Below the pieces are notes generated by a model. The model had not been told where the DNA came from, made no database searches, and saw nothing but the letters and a program-made list of their open reading frames with translations. Both the position numbers and the translations under genes were made by a program. A stretch of 64,000 nt of DNA from Ensifer oleiphilus (GTDB taxonomy: Bacteria > Pseudomonadota > Alphaproteobacteria > Rhizobiales > Rhizobiaceae): the NCBI RefSeq assembly GCF_013371465.1, contig NZ_JABWDU010000003.1:682001-746000 (forward strand). Reading direction: 5' to 3'. Positions 51,820 through 60,773 of the stretch are shown here, in pieces (the stretch's first letter is position 1; each line of letters starts with the position of its first letter).

Positions 51820-53070
51820 ATGAAGGATGCAGCTCAGCCTGACGTCATCGTCATCGGCGCCGGCGTTGTCGGCCTTTCCGCCGCAATTGCGGCCCAGGCA
51901 CGGGGGCTTTCGGTCACCGTGCTCGACCGGGAGGGCCCCGCGGCCGGGGCTTCGGCTGGTAATGCCGGAGCCTTTGCCTTCACCGACATCCTGCCGCTCG
52001 CCTCGCCCGGCATTTTGAAGAAGGCGCCGAAGTGGCTGCTCGACCCGCTGGGGCCGCTGAGTGTCCCGCCCGCCTACGCCGCGCAGATAGCGCCGTGGAT
52101 GTTCCGCTTCTGGCGCGCCTGCTCGCCGAAGCGGGTGGCCCATTCGACCGCCGCCCAGACGGCGATGATGGATCTGTCCAAGGCGGAGCTGGAACCGTTC
52201 CTTGCCGCCACCGGCACGCTGCCGATGCTGCGCAAGGAAGGCAATCTTCAGGTCTATGAAAGCGACGCCGAGCTCAAGGCTTCGCAGCCCGGGTGGGACG
52301 CGCGGTCTAAGCACGGCATCGAGTTCCGCCATATGGGTGCCGCCGAGATGGCCGGGATCCAGCCGGGTCTCGCACCCCGCTTCACCCATGGCACGTTTAC
52401 GCCGGGATGGTACTCGATCGCCGACCCCAAGCTCTATACGCTGGCGCTCGCGGAGCATTTCCGCTCCAGAGGCGGCGCCATCGAGCGCGCCGAGGTTACG
52501 GCGCTTGCGACGATCGACGACGGCGTCGAAATCCGCACGACGAACGGCAACACGCGGCGGGCGGCACAGGTCGTGCTTGCGGCCGGCGCCTTCTCGCACC
52601 GGATCGCCAAATCCTTGGGCGAGAGCATTCCGCTCGAAACCGAGCGCGGCTACAACACCACGCTGCCGGCAGATGCCTTCGACCTGCGCACACAGGTCAC
52701 CTTCGGCGGCCATGGCTTCGTCGTCACCCGCCTGTCGACCGGCATCCGTGTCGGCGGCGCGGTCGAACTCGGCGGATTGACGCTGCCGCCGAATTATCGC
52801 CGATCCGAGGCCATGCTGCAGAAGGCCCAAACCTTCCTGCCGGGCCTCAAGTCGACGGGCGGCGTGCAGTGGATGGGCTTCCGCCCGTCGCTGCCCGACA
52901 GCCTTCCGGCCATCGGCCGCGCCCGCGCCACGGCGCGGGTCGTCTATGCTTTCGGTCACGGCCATCTCGGCCTAACCCAATCGGCGGGCACCGCCCGGCT
53001 GGTCGCGGATCTGCTGACCAGCCAGTCCCCGACGATTGACATCGCTCCCTTCTCGCCGCAACGGTTCTGA
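51820..53070 (+). CDS. D-hydroxyproline dehydrogenase (DadA-like FAD oxidoreductase)
   Basis: The 416-residue flavoprotein opens with DVIVIGAGVVGLSAAIAAQARG, the FAD-binding motif. It carries the DAO pattern to the end, with TGGVQWMGFRPSLPDSLPAIGRA and VYAFGHGHLGLTQSAGTA near the C-terminus, as in DadA. In this island it should oxidise cis-4-hydroxy-D-proline, made by the epimerase, to delta1-pyrroline-4-hydroxy-2-carboxylate. It begins 7 nt after the ATPase stop, and the epimerase gene follows after 14 nt. Confidence 0.9.
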   Translation: MKDAAQPDVIVIGAGVVGLSAAIAAQARGLSVTVLDREGPAAGASAGNAGAFAFTDILPLASPGILKKAPKWLLDPLGPLSVPPAYAAQIAPWMFRFWRACSPKRVAHSTAAQTAMMDLSKAELEPFLAATGTLPMLRKEGNLQVYESDAELKASQPGWDARSKHGIEFRHMGAAEMAGIQPGLAPRFTHGTFTPGWYSIADPKLYTLALAEHFRSRGGAIERAEVTALATIDDGVEIRTTNGNTRRAAQVVLAAGAFSHRIAKSLGESIPLETERGYNTTLPADAFDLRTQVTFGGHGFVVTRLSTGIRVGGAVELGGLTLPPNYRRSEAMLQKAQTFLPGLKSTGGVQWMGFRPSLPDSLPAIGRARATARVVYAFGHGHLGLTQSAGTARLVADLLTSQSPTIDIAPFSPQRF

Positions 53071-53084
53071 CAGAGGTTTCGACC

Positions 53085-54086
53085 ATGGCCACCTACACTT
53101 TCTCCTGCATCGACGGGCACACCTGTGGCAATCCCGTCCGTCTCGTTTCCGGCGGCGGCCCTCGTCTCGAAGGCGCCAACATGCTGGAAAAGCGCGCCCA
53201 TTTCCTGCGGGAATTCGACTGGATCCGCACCGGCCTGATGTTCGAGCCGCGCGGCCACGACATGATGTCCGGCTCGATCCTCTATCCGCCGACGCGCCCC
53301 GACTGCGACGTCGCCGTCCTGTTCATCGAAACCTCCGGCTGCCTGCCGATGTGCGGCCACGGCACCATCGGCACGATCACCATGGCGATCGAGAACGGAC
53401 TGATTACGCCGCGTGAACCGGGCAAGCTGTCGATCGATGCGCCGGCCGGCAAGGTCGACATCAGCTATCGCCAGGAGGGCCGCTTCGTCGAGGAAGTGCG
53501 CCTGACCAACGTGCCTGGCTTCCTCTATGCCGAGGGACTGACTGCCGAAGTCGAGGGTCTCGGCGAGATCGTCGTCGACGTCGCCTATGGCGGCAATTTT
53601 TACGCCATCGTCGAGCCGCAGAAGAATTTTCGCGATATGGCCGATCACACGGCCGGCGAACTGATTGGCTGGAGCCCGAAACTGCGCGCCGCCTTGAACG
53701 CGAAGTACGAGTTCGTCCATCCCGAGCATCCGGAGATCAAGGGGCTCAGCCACATCCAGTGGACGGGCAAGCCGACGCAGGCCGAAGCGCATGCCCGCAA
53801 CGCCGTGTTCTACGGCGAAAAGGCGATCGACCGCTCGCCCTGCGGCACCGGCACTTCGGCGCGCATGGCGCAGCTCGCGGCCAAGGGCAAGCTGAAGGTC
53901 GGCGACGAATTCGTTCATGAATCGATCATCGGCTCGCTGTTCAAGGGTCGGGTCGAAGCAGCGACCAAGGTTGCCGACCGCGATGCGATCATCCCCTCCA
54001 TCGCCGGATGGGCGCGCATGACCGGCATCAACACGATCTTCATCGACGATCGCGACCCCTTCGCACACGGCTTCGTCGTCAAATGA
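53085..54086 (+). CDS. 4-hydroxyproline 2-epimerase
   Basis: The 333-residue protein belongs to the proline racemase family. Both catalytic cysteines are present: Cys90 in [10 protein letters not shown] and Cys253 in [10 protein letters not shown]. That separates it from trans-3-hydroxyproline dehydratases, which replace one with Ser or Thr. Length and residue numbers agree with characterised hydroxyproline epimerases. It interconverts trans-4-hydroxy-L-proline and cis-4-hydroxy-D-proline in the cytoplasm. Its stop overlaps the ATG of the aconitase-X gene. Confidence 0.93.
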   Translation: MATYTFSCIDGHTCGNPVRLVSGGGPRLEGANMLEKRAHFLREFDWIRTGLMFEPRGHDMMSGSILYPPTRPDCDVAVLFIETSGCLPMCGHGTIGTITMAIENGLITPREPGKLSIDAPAGKVDISYRQEGRFVEEVRLTNVPGFLYAEGLTAEVEGLGEIVVDVAYGGNFYAIVEPQKNFRDMADHTAGELIGWSPKLRAALNAKYEFVHPEHPEIKGLSHIQWTGKPTQAEAHARNAVFYGEKAIDRSPCGTGTSARMAQLAAKGKLKVGDEFVHESIIGSLFKGRVEAATKVADRDAIIPSIAGWARMTGINTIFIDDRDPFAHGFVVK

Positions 54087-55786
54087 CACATTCGATCGCC
54101 GCTCACAGCATCCTTGGCGGCACCGCCGAAGGCCCCGTCGTTGCCGCACCGGAAGCGCTGAGCTTCTGGGGTGGCGTCGATCCGGCGACCGGAGCGGTGA
54201 TCGATGTTCACCATCCGCTGCACGGGATCTGTCTTACCGGCAGTATCTTGATGATGCCGTCGAGCCGGGGCTCCTGCACCGGCTCGGGCGTGCTGCTCGA
54301 TCTCGCGTTGACCGGCCGCGCGCCGGCAGCACTCGTCTTTTCCGAGGCCGAGGACGTGCTGACGCTGGGCGCGCTGATTGCCGCCGAAATGTTCGACAAG
54401 CAGTTGCCCGTCCTGCGCCTCTCACGCGATGCGTTCGCTGCCCTCGCCAAGGCAAAGTCTGCGCGCATCACCGAAAAGGCGATCGTGGCCGAGGGGCTGA
54501 CGATCGAGATTGCACCGCCTGCGACCGCAAAACTCGACCTTGAAGACGCAGACCGCGCCATGCTGGACGGGCGCGACGGCGTGGCGGTCGAGGCAGCCAT
54601 GCGCATCATCTGCGCCATGGCGGCGCAGCAGGGCGCGACACGCCTTGTCAGCGTCACCCAGGGGCATATCGACGGCTGCATCTATGCGAGCCCCGCCAAC
54701 CTCACCTTCGCCGAGAAAATGGCTGACATGGGTGCACGGGTCCGATTGCCGACGACGATGAACGCCATCTCAGTCGACCGAGCCAACTGGCAGGCGCAGG
54801 GCGTGCCGTCGTCTTTCGGCGACCCGGCCGCGCGCCTTGCCGACGCCTATGTCCGCATGGGATGCCGCCCGACCTTTACCTGTTCGCCTTATCTGCTCGA
54901 TAGCGCGCCTGAGGCCGGCGAAGCGATTGCATGGGCGGAATCCAACGCCGTTATATACGCCAATACCGTGCTCGGCGCGCGGACGGCAAAACACCCTGAC
55001 TTCCTCGACCTGTGCATTGCGCTGACCGGCCGCGCGCCGCTCTCGGGCGTCTATCTCGACGAACACCGCAAGGCCAGCCGCGTCATCGACGTGGATCTGC
55101 CCGACGCCGTGGACGATGCGTTCTGGCCACTGATCGGCTATCTCGCCGGGCGCGCCGCGCCGGATCGTATCCCGCTTCTGCGCGGCCTTGCCGCTGCAAA
55201 ACCCTCGCCCGACGACCTGAAGGCACTCTGCGCCGCCTTCGGCACCACGTCCGCTTCGCCAATGCTGCACATCGAAGGCGTCACGCCGGAGGCCGAAGAT
55301 GCCGCGACGAGCGACGCTGACACTGTAACGATCACGCGCGCCGAAATGGCGGCCGCATGGACAGTTTTGAACGACGGCCCGGAGGACGTGGAACTGGTAG
55401 CCATCGGCAGCCCTCATGCGTCGCTCAACGAATGCCGGGCCCTGGCCACGACGCTTGCCGGCCGCACACGGCACAGGGATGTCGCCGTGATCGTAACGGC
55501 CGGCCGCGAGGTGATTGCCGCCGCGCGCGCCGAGGGCGTTCTTTCCGCCCTTGAGGCGAGCGGCGTGCAGGTCCTGCCCGACCTCTGTTGGTGCTCGATC
55601 TCGGAACCGGTGTTCCCGACACAAACCCGCGCACTGATGACCAATTCCGGCAAATATGCCCACTACGGCCCCGGCCTGTCCGGCCGTGCGGTTCGCCTCG
55701 GCAACCTTGCTGATTGCGTGACGGCGGCGCTGACGGGCCGCGTGCCTGCGCGGATGCCGGATTGGCTTTCCCCAGCGGGACGATAA
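54083..55786 (+). CDS. aconitase X, probable cis-3-hydroxy-L-proline dehydratase
   Basis: This 567-residue protein fuses the two parts of aconitase X. An AcnX small, swivelling domain comes first (about residues 1-140), with [14 protein letters not shown] and [13 protein letters not shown]. The large catalytic part follows, with [25 protein letters not shown] and [34 protein letters not shown] (read in parts), whose cysteines are the candidates for the iron-sulfur site. Fused AcnX proteins in hydroxyproline clusters dehydrate cis-3-hydroxy-L-proline to delta1-pyrroline-2-carboxylate, the substrate of the reductase at 45.9 kb. It overlaps the epimerase gene by 4 nt and is the last gene of the island. 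Confidence 0.88.
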   Translation: MTHSIAAHSILGGTAEGPVVAAPEALSFWGGVDPATGAVIDVHHPLHGICLTGSILMMPSSRGSCTGSGVLLDLALTGRAPAALVFSEAEDVLTLGALIAAEMFDKQLPVLRLSRDAFAALAKAKSARITEKAIVAEGLTIEIAPPATAKLDLEDADRAMLDGRDGVAVEAAMRIICAMAAQQGATRLVSVTQGHIDGCIYASPANLTFAEKMADMGARVRLPTTMNAISVDRANWQAQGVPSSFGDPAARLADAYVRMGCRPTFTCSPYLLDSAPEAGEAIAWAESNAVIYANTVLGARTAKHPDFLDLCIALTGRAPLSGVYLDEHRKASRVIDVDLPDAVDDAFWPLIGYLAGRAAPDRIPLLRGLAAAKPSPDDLKALCAAFGTTSASPMLHIEGVTPEAEDAATSDADTVTITRAEMAAAWTVLNDGPEDVELVAIGSPHASLNECRALATTLAGRTRHRDVAVIVTAGREVIAAARAEGVLSALEASGVQVLPDLCWCSISEPVFPTQTRALMTNSGKYAHYGPGLSGRAVRLGNLADCVTAALTGRVPARMPDWLSPAGR

Positions 55787-55873
55787 CGCCCGCCGACAAG
55801 ACGCCGGCTGGTATCTTGACGTGAATGCGTTTCCGCATAGCCGCCGCAACACATGCGGCGGGTTCGCGTGCGC

Positions 55874-56239
55874 TTAAAGATCAGGTGCTCGGTCGACGAG
55901 CGTCTGGTACAGGACGTTTGCGGCCTCCTGCGGGGTCGAGGCGGCAAACCAGACCGGATCGGTCATCAGGACGACACGATCCCGCCGGGCGGCAGGGCCC
56001 GATGCTTCGCTTTCGTAAATGCCGCAGGCGCGGTGTTGTTTTCGGTTGAGCGCGATTTCGAGAACGCCAGAAGGCCGGGCATCCGGCGTATCAAAGATCT
56101 GCAGAATGTAACCTCGAAAACCGGTTCGTCCGCCGTTCGCGTCAATCTCATCGAGAACGCACGGGCTGAGCTCCGCCTGCCCCACTGGCATCGGCCGTGT
56201 CCAGAACGGCCCTCGGTCACTGCGGTCCGCGCTCAGCAT
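55874..56239 (-). CDS. hypothetical protein
   Basis: A 121-residue soluble protein (MLSADRSDRGPFWTRPMPVGQAEL...) has a beta-rich middle (GGRTGFRGYILQIFDTPDARPSGVLEIALNR, read in parts) and a helical end. A GAGGGCGAG stretch lies before the ATG. It is convergent with the aconitase-X gene and has no recognised family. Confidence 0.6.
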   Translation of the reverse strand: MLSADRSDRGPFWTRPMPVGQAELSPCVLDEIDANGGRTGFRGYILQIFDTPDARPSGVLEIALNRKQHRACGIYESEASGPAARRDRVVLMTDPVWFAASTPQEAANVLYQTLVDRAPDL

Positions 56240-56490
56240 GTCACTCGCCCTCGTCGCCTTGGAGCCGCGATCTTAACACTTGATCGGCGCGCATTCAGCC
56301 GATCCCAGATAGAATAAGGCCCGCCGCAACCGCATGCTGGGTTGCAAAGCGCAGCCTTTCCGGGCGGGGATTGGGCCTGACGGACAGGTTGGCGCGGCCC
56401 CGGCCGATGCGGAGCGCGCTGCAAGCGTCACAGCATCGACGCAGGCTCATGCGATCGTCTACCGCGACCCAGCAACAGGAGGATGGAACA

Positions 56491-56724
56491 ATGCGCAGAA
56501 TGCTCAGCGGACTGTCGGTCATTGCAGTCCTGGCCTTTGCGATCGGCACCGGCGGCATGCACCCCGCAGCATCCCAAAACAAACCGCAGGACCGCTCAAC
56601 GCGCAATCCCGAAGAAGCGGGAAAGCCGTCGGCCACACCCGCAAGGAGCAAGAGCCCTGCCGTCGTCGTCAACCACCCTCCGCCGAGGAACGGAGCCTAC
56701 TACAAGGGTATATTCCGCAACTAA
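56491..56724 (+). CDS. small exported hypothetical protein
   Basis: A 77-residue protein with a signal peptide (MRRMLSGLSVIAVLAFAIG..., probable cleavage near AAS) and a Pro/Ser/Asn-rich basic tail without clear fold, ending NGAYYKGIFRN. AGGAGG lies 8 nt before the ATG. It is convergent with the siderophore permease gene and has no evident link to it. Confidence 0.65.
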   Translation: MRRMLSGLSVIAVLAFAIGTGGMHPAASQNKPQDRSTRNPEEAGKPSATPARSKSPAVVVNHPPPRNGAYYKGIFRN

Positions 56725-56854
56725 CAGCGGCGATCGGCTGCGCAGATGAACCGGGCGCCCAGGGGACCGAAATCCCGAGCCGTCTTGGAAAAGGCTTCAA
56801 GGCGAAGGCGTGAGCAACGGCGAAGGTTATCGCCGCCGGCCAGGACGATCCTCC

Positions 56855-58825
56855 TCATGAACGACGACGGTTGAGCAGCAGAGCGAACACCGGCGCCCCG
56901 ACCAATGCGGTCACGATGCCCGCCGGCAACTCGCGTGGCGCAATGACACTGCGTCCCACCATATCGGCGACGACGACGAGGATGGCGCCGAGTACCAGCG
57001 AAACAGGCAGAAGGCGCGCATGTTTCGGACCGGCGAGAAGCCTTCCGGCATGCGGCGCGAGCAGACCGACGAAGCCGATAGCGCCGATGGACGATACCGC
57101 GCCGGCGACGAAGGCGGCAGCGAATGCGGCCGCAGCAAGGCGAGTTCCGCTGGTCGAGAGCCCAAGCGACCGTGCAGTGTCGTCACCGAGGACCAGCACA
57201 TCGAGCCGCGAGCAAAATGACATGGCCGCGACGAGGAGCAACAGGAGCCAGGGTAGGAGGGTTGCTGCGTCGTCCATGCCGCGGGCATGCGTGGACCCCG
57301 CCAGCCACGACAAAGCCTGCATGGTCTGCAGCCGTGCCTCGACAACAATGATGGTGCCGCAGGCGCCAAGGCTCGCCGCCAAGGCAATGCCGTAAAGCAC
57401 CAGCCTTTCCGGTGTCCGGTGAACGCCGAAGGCAAAGAGGCAAAACAGCGCGGCAAAGGAACCTGCGGCCGCCACCAGCTGGAAGCCGGGCGATCCCGGC
57501 GGCAACCCGCCGAGAAGCGCCACAAGACTGAAAAGTGCAGCCCCCTGCGCCAGACCCAGCGTTTCCGGCCCGCACAGCGGATTGCGGGTGGCCGCCTGAA
57601 GGAAGACGCCGGCACCCGCCAGAAGCATGCCGGCGCCCATTGCCACCAGAAGACGCGGCGCCCGCAAATCGAAAACGGCGACCAACTCCGGCACTGTCTT
57701 GGCGATACCGTCGCCGACGGCGAGTGCCGACGCGACGGCAACCGCCGATGCGACCAGCAGAACAGCAATGAGGAGGCCGGCCGGCAGCCGAGAGGATATG
57801 GAAACCGCCCGCGGCCGCTGTTCCTGGCCGATCCTGGCAAATCTGAGCAGGATCAGCATTGCCGGGGCTCCAAGGCAGGCAACGATCGCGCCGGTCGGGA
57901 TCGACGAGCCTTCGGCGCTCAGCCATTGTGCAGCGACATCGGCAATCAGAACCGCCACCGCGCCCCAGATTGCCGAGAGGGGAATGACCTGGCGATGTCG
58001 GGTGATGCCGATTCCACGGAGCAGATTGGGAACGGCAAGACCGACAAAGCCGATGGGACCGCCGAGCGTCACCGCCGATCCGGCCAGAACCACGCTGACA
58101 CCAAGGGCAAGCAGCGTCACCGCCCGGGTCATGCCAAGGCCCCTGGCCGAATCCTCGCCGAGCCCCAGCAGATCGAGAGACGGTGCCATCAGGCTGACCA
58201 CGAAGAGCCCGACGGCTACGGCCGGCCCAACGGTTGCGACCTTCGTCCAGCCCGTCTGGTCGAGAATGCCGGCTGACCAGAGGACGATGCCGGAGGCTCG
58301 ATCGTCGGCCATCAGCACGATCGCCGACGAAATCGCCGCAAACGACAGTGAAAGGGCAATGCCGGCCAGCGCCAGACGAACCGGCGGCGCACGGAGCCCA
58401 CCCCCGAGCGTCAGGCATGAGAGCCCACCGAGCACACCGCCGAAAACCGTCGCCGCCAGGCTCGGCACATAGAACGGCACAAGCAGTGTGGCGATAACCA
58501 GCGCAAGCTGCGCGCCCGTCGTCACCGCGAGGATATCGGGTGCCGCAAGCGGATTGCGCAGGACCGTCTGCATGATGGCTCCGGCAACCGCCAGACAGAC
58601 GCCGACGAGGATCGCCGCCGAAAGCCGGGGCGCCCGGATGGTTTCGATAATGGCCTGCGCCAGTGTCTCGGGGCGCGAGGGTGCGGCGACGATATCACTC
58701 CAGGCAACGAGACTGCCGCCCTGCATCAACGCCAGGATCGAAAGCAGAACCAAAAGCCCCAGGCCCGACGAGAACAGCAGCTTCAGCGAGACCGCCCTCG
58801 ATGCCTGCATCCTTGCGCTGCGCAC
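56855..58825 (-). CDS. FhuB-like double FecCD siderophore permease
   Basis: This protein of about 656 residues holds two tandem FecCD permease domains of about 320 residues each, the FhuB arrangement. Both copies have the family's RNPLAAPDILAVTTGAQ / RNPLCGPETLGLAQGAA segment and GAIGFVGLLAPHAGR / GPIGFVGLAVPNLLR loop. About 20 membrane helices are expected. It transports Fe-siderophore from the periplasm. A GTG start at 58825 is chosen, 2 nt after the ATPase stop, with GGGGA upstream. Longer frames overlapping the ATPase gene are open but unlikely. It is the third gene of an AraC-ATPase-permease operon. Confidence 0.9.
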   Translation of the reverse strand: MRSARMQASRAVSLKLLFSSGLGLLVLLSILALMQGGSLVAWSDIVAAPSRPETLAQAIIETIRAPRLSAAILVGVCLAVAGAIMQTVLRNPLAAPDILAVTTGAQLALVIATLLVPFYVPSLAATVFGGVLGGLSCLTLGGGLRAPPVRLALAGIALSLSFAAISSAIVLMADDRASGIVLWSAGILDQTGWTKVATVGPAVAVGLFVVSLMAPSLDLLGLGEDSARGLGMTRAVTLLALGVSVVLAGSAVTLGGPIGFVGLAVPNLLRGIGITRHRQVIPLSAIWGAVAVLIADVAAQWLSAEGSSIPTGAIVACLGAPAMLILLRFARIGQEQRPRAVSISSRLPAGLLIAVLLVASAVAVASALAVGDGIAKTVPELVAVFDLRAPRLLVAMGAGMLLAGAGVFLQAATRNPLCGPETLGLAQGAALFSLVALLGGLPPGSPGFQLVAAAGSFAALFCLFAFGVHRTPERLVLYGIALAASLGACGTIIVVEARLQTMQALSWLAGSTHARGMDDAATLLPWLLLLLVAAMSFCSRLDVLVLGDDTARSLGLSTSGTRLAAAAFAAAFVAGAVSSIGAIGFVGLLAPHAGRLLAGPKHARLLPVSLVLGAILVVVADMVGRSVIAPRELPAGIVTALVGAPVFALLLNRRRS

Positions 58826-58827
58826 TG

Positions 58828-59685
58828 TCAGTGATCCCCGGCGCGGTCGCTGCCGCCGTCGTGTCCAACCCAGTCGATCAGGCAAAAGGGGCGGCCGGTG
58901 TGGGGGTGCGGGATCACATCGACCTTACACCCGAAGGCATCGCTGAGGCTCCGCGGCGTGAGGATATCGGCCGGCGCGCCGGTCGAAAGCACCTGCCCCT
59001 TCTTCATCAGGATGACGTCGTCGGCAAACTCGATCACCTGATTGAGATCGTGCAACACCGCAATGATCGTCAGCCCCTCCTCGCGATTGAGCCGACGCAA
59101 CAACGTCAGCAATTCCGCCTGATGGCGCACGTCGAGGAAGCTCGTGGGCTCGTCGAGAAACAGGATCTGCGGCTCCTGGGCGAGCGCCATCGCCACCCAG
59201 GCACGCTGGCGTTCGCCGCCGGACAGCGAGGCGAGCTGGCGCTGGCGCATGTCCTTCAGATCGACGGCAGCGATCGCCCGCTCGATCGCGTCCCGGTCAT
59301 TGCCCCTCAGGCGCGTCAGCCACGGCCGATGCGGATATCGTCCCTGCTCGACCAGTTCCTCGACGTTCAATCCCGCAGGCGTTTCCGGGTTTTGCCCGAG
59401 CACGGCAACCTGTCTTGCGATCTGGCGCCGGCTCAGGCCGCTGAGGGACTGACCGGCGAGCTGGATAGCGCCGCGGGTCGGCGCTTCGAGCCCTGAAAGG
59501 CATTTCAGAAGCGTGCTCTTGCCCGAGCCGTTGGCACCGCAAATCGCGGTGATGCGACCTGGATGGATTGCCACGGAGGCCCGATCGACGGCGGCCGAGC
59601 CATTGAAGACGACGCTGACAGCCTTGGCCTCGATGATTGCCGGCTTGACGGCGGCAGAAGCGGGCGCAATCGCGGCCACGGTCAC
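58828..59685 (-). CDS. FhuC/FecE-like siderophore ABC transporter ATPase
   Basis: This 285-residue ATPase has Walker A CGANGSGKST (about residues 49-58), Q-loop VLGQNPETPAG, signature LASLSGGERQRAWVAMALAQ, Walker B ILFLDEPTSFLDV and switch His in IAVLHDLNQVIEFADD, all in FhuC/FecE style. GTG 59685 overlaps the stop of the AraC gene (GTGA) with GAGGTG 5 nt upstream, so translation is coupled. It energises the FhuB-like permease that follows. Confidence 0.92.
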   Translation of the reverse strand: MTVAAIAPASAAVKPAIIEAKAVSVVFNGSAAVDRASVAIHPGRITAICGANGSGKSTLLKCLSGLEAPTRGAIQLAGQSLSGLSRRQIARQVAVLGQNPETPAGLNVEELVEQGRYPHRPWLTRLRGNDRDAIERAIAAVDLKDMRQRQLASLSGGERQRAWVAMALAQEPQILFLDEPTSFLDVRHQAELLTLLRRLNREEGLTIIAVLHDLNQVIEFADDVILMKKGQVLSTGAPADILTPRSLSDAFGCKVDVIPHPHTGRPFCLIDWVGHDGGSDRAGDH

Positions 59686-60428
59686 GACAGCACCTCGCGC
59701 AGTGCATTGCGCAGGGCCGAAACGGAGCGGTATCCGACGTCGACAGCCGCCTCCTCCAACCTTGCGCCTTCGGCCCGACGACGCATGACATGGGCGATGC
59801 GCAGGCGACGCCGCCACTCGGCAAAGCTCATGCCGGTCTGCGTCCTGAATTTGCGGGTCATGGTCCGGCGGCTCATACCCAGCATGTCCGACCAACTGTC
59901 GATATCGAGGTCGATGGAGGGCTTGTCGGAGAGATCCATGCAGAGTTTCTGCAACCGCTTGTCCTGCGGCATCGGCAGGGCGAAAGGGCCCTCCTTGGCG
60001 CGCGTGATCTCCTGCAGGATCAAGGCAACGAGATGCCCACCCCGGCCATGCTCGTCATAGAGCACGGGCTCCTCGAGCAGGGCCGAAACGGTCGCCGACA
60101 GCAACGGCGATGTCGGGATGACACGGACCGGATCCCAACCCAGAACTGGATCGGTGACGGGCTCGATGTAAAGCGACTGCATCCTTACCCGGCCATGGCT
60201 GGTCACCGCATGCGGCAGGTTCGGCGCAATCAGCAGGCCATGCCCGCTCGGCACGATGAACGATGCATCGAGCGTTCGCGCCGTCATGAACCCTTCGACG
60301 CTCTGTAGCAATTGCCCGCGCCGGTGGCTGTGCCAGCCGAAATCGACACTCGTCTCGTAGAGACGCGTCATCGCCGCGACAGGCCGCGGAACCGTCTGAA
60401 GATCGATGGCTTGCTGCGGGCGCTTCAC
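59682..60428 (-). CDS. AraC-family regulator of siderophore uptake
   Basis: This 248-residue protein has a cupin-type N-terminal sensor (GWHSHRRGQLLQSVEGF, SGHGLLIAPNLPHAV) and a C-terminal AraC DNA-binding domain with the helices SWSDMLGMSRRTMTRKFRTQTGMSFAEWRRRLR and LEEAAVDVGYRSVSALRNALREV (read in parts). AraC regulators next to siderophore receptors often sense the siderophore. A GTG start at 60428, with GAGGA 4 nt upstream, is preferred over longer frames. It is divergent from the TonB receptor, with the ATPase and permease coupled behind it. Confidence 0.88.
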   Translation of the reverse strand: MKRPQQAIDLQTVPRPVAAMTRLYETSVDFGWHSHRRGQLLQSVEGFMTARTLDASFIVPSGHGLLIAPNLPHAVTSHGRVRMQSLYIEPVTDPVLGWDPVRVIPTSPLLSATVSALLEEPVLYDEHGRGGHLVALILQEITRAKEGPFALPMPQDKRLQKLCMDLSDKPSIDLDIDSWSDMLGMSRRTMTRKFRTQTGMSFAEWRRRLRIAHVMRRRAEGARLEEAAVDVGYRSVSALRNALREVLS

Positions 60429-60773
60429 TTCGTCCTCATTGATTGCTATCCGCTGGGCGCGACCTTGCGTTGCGCCTCTCGCCCATGCCCCACGGAATTG
60501 CACTTCCTGCCGATATTTCGGTGAGCAATAGACACGCCCCCAGGTATTTTCAAAGCAAAATTTGGCCCATTTTCCCACTTCAATAACATTGCGCTTCAAC
60601 GGGCCATATATTGGCCCGATCACGCTCATTTTTGACCTGACAATGTTGACTTCAAAAGTCTAGTTAGTCGCCGAAAGCGGTTCGACAGACCCGCAAGAAG
60701 ACGACAGGCATCGACCTTTCTGCACCATCAGGCAGGTTCGCCGCACTGGACATGCAAGGTCAGGAAATTGGCA
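60429..60773. promoter_or_regulatory. divergent control region of the siderophore uptake locus
   Basis: The 345-nt region between the AraC gene and the receptor gene contains the 19-bp inverted repeat CGGGCCATATATTGGCCCG (60600-60618) and an extra half-site TTTGGCCCAT (60561-60570) 50 bp away. Both are likely regulator sites. TGA (60647-60649) and TCT (60659-60661), spaced by 9 nt, form a one-mismatch TGA-N9-TCA iron-responsive operator beside an AT-rich segment. Confidence 0.55.
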
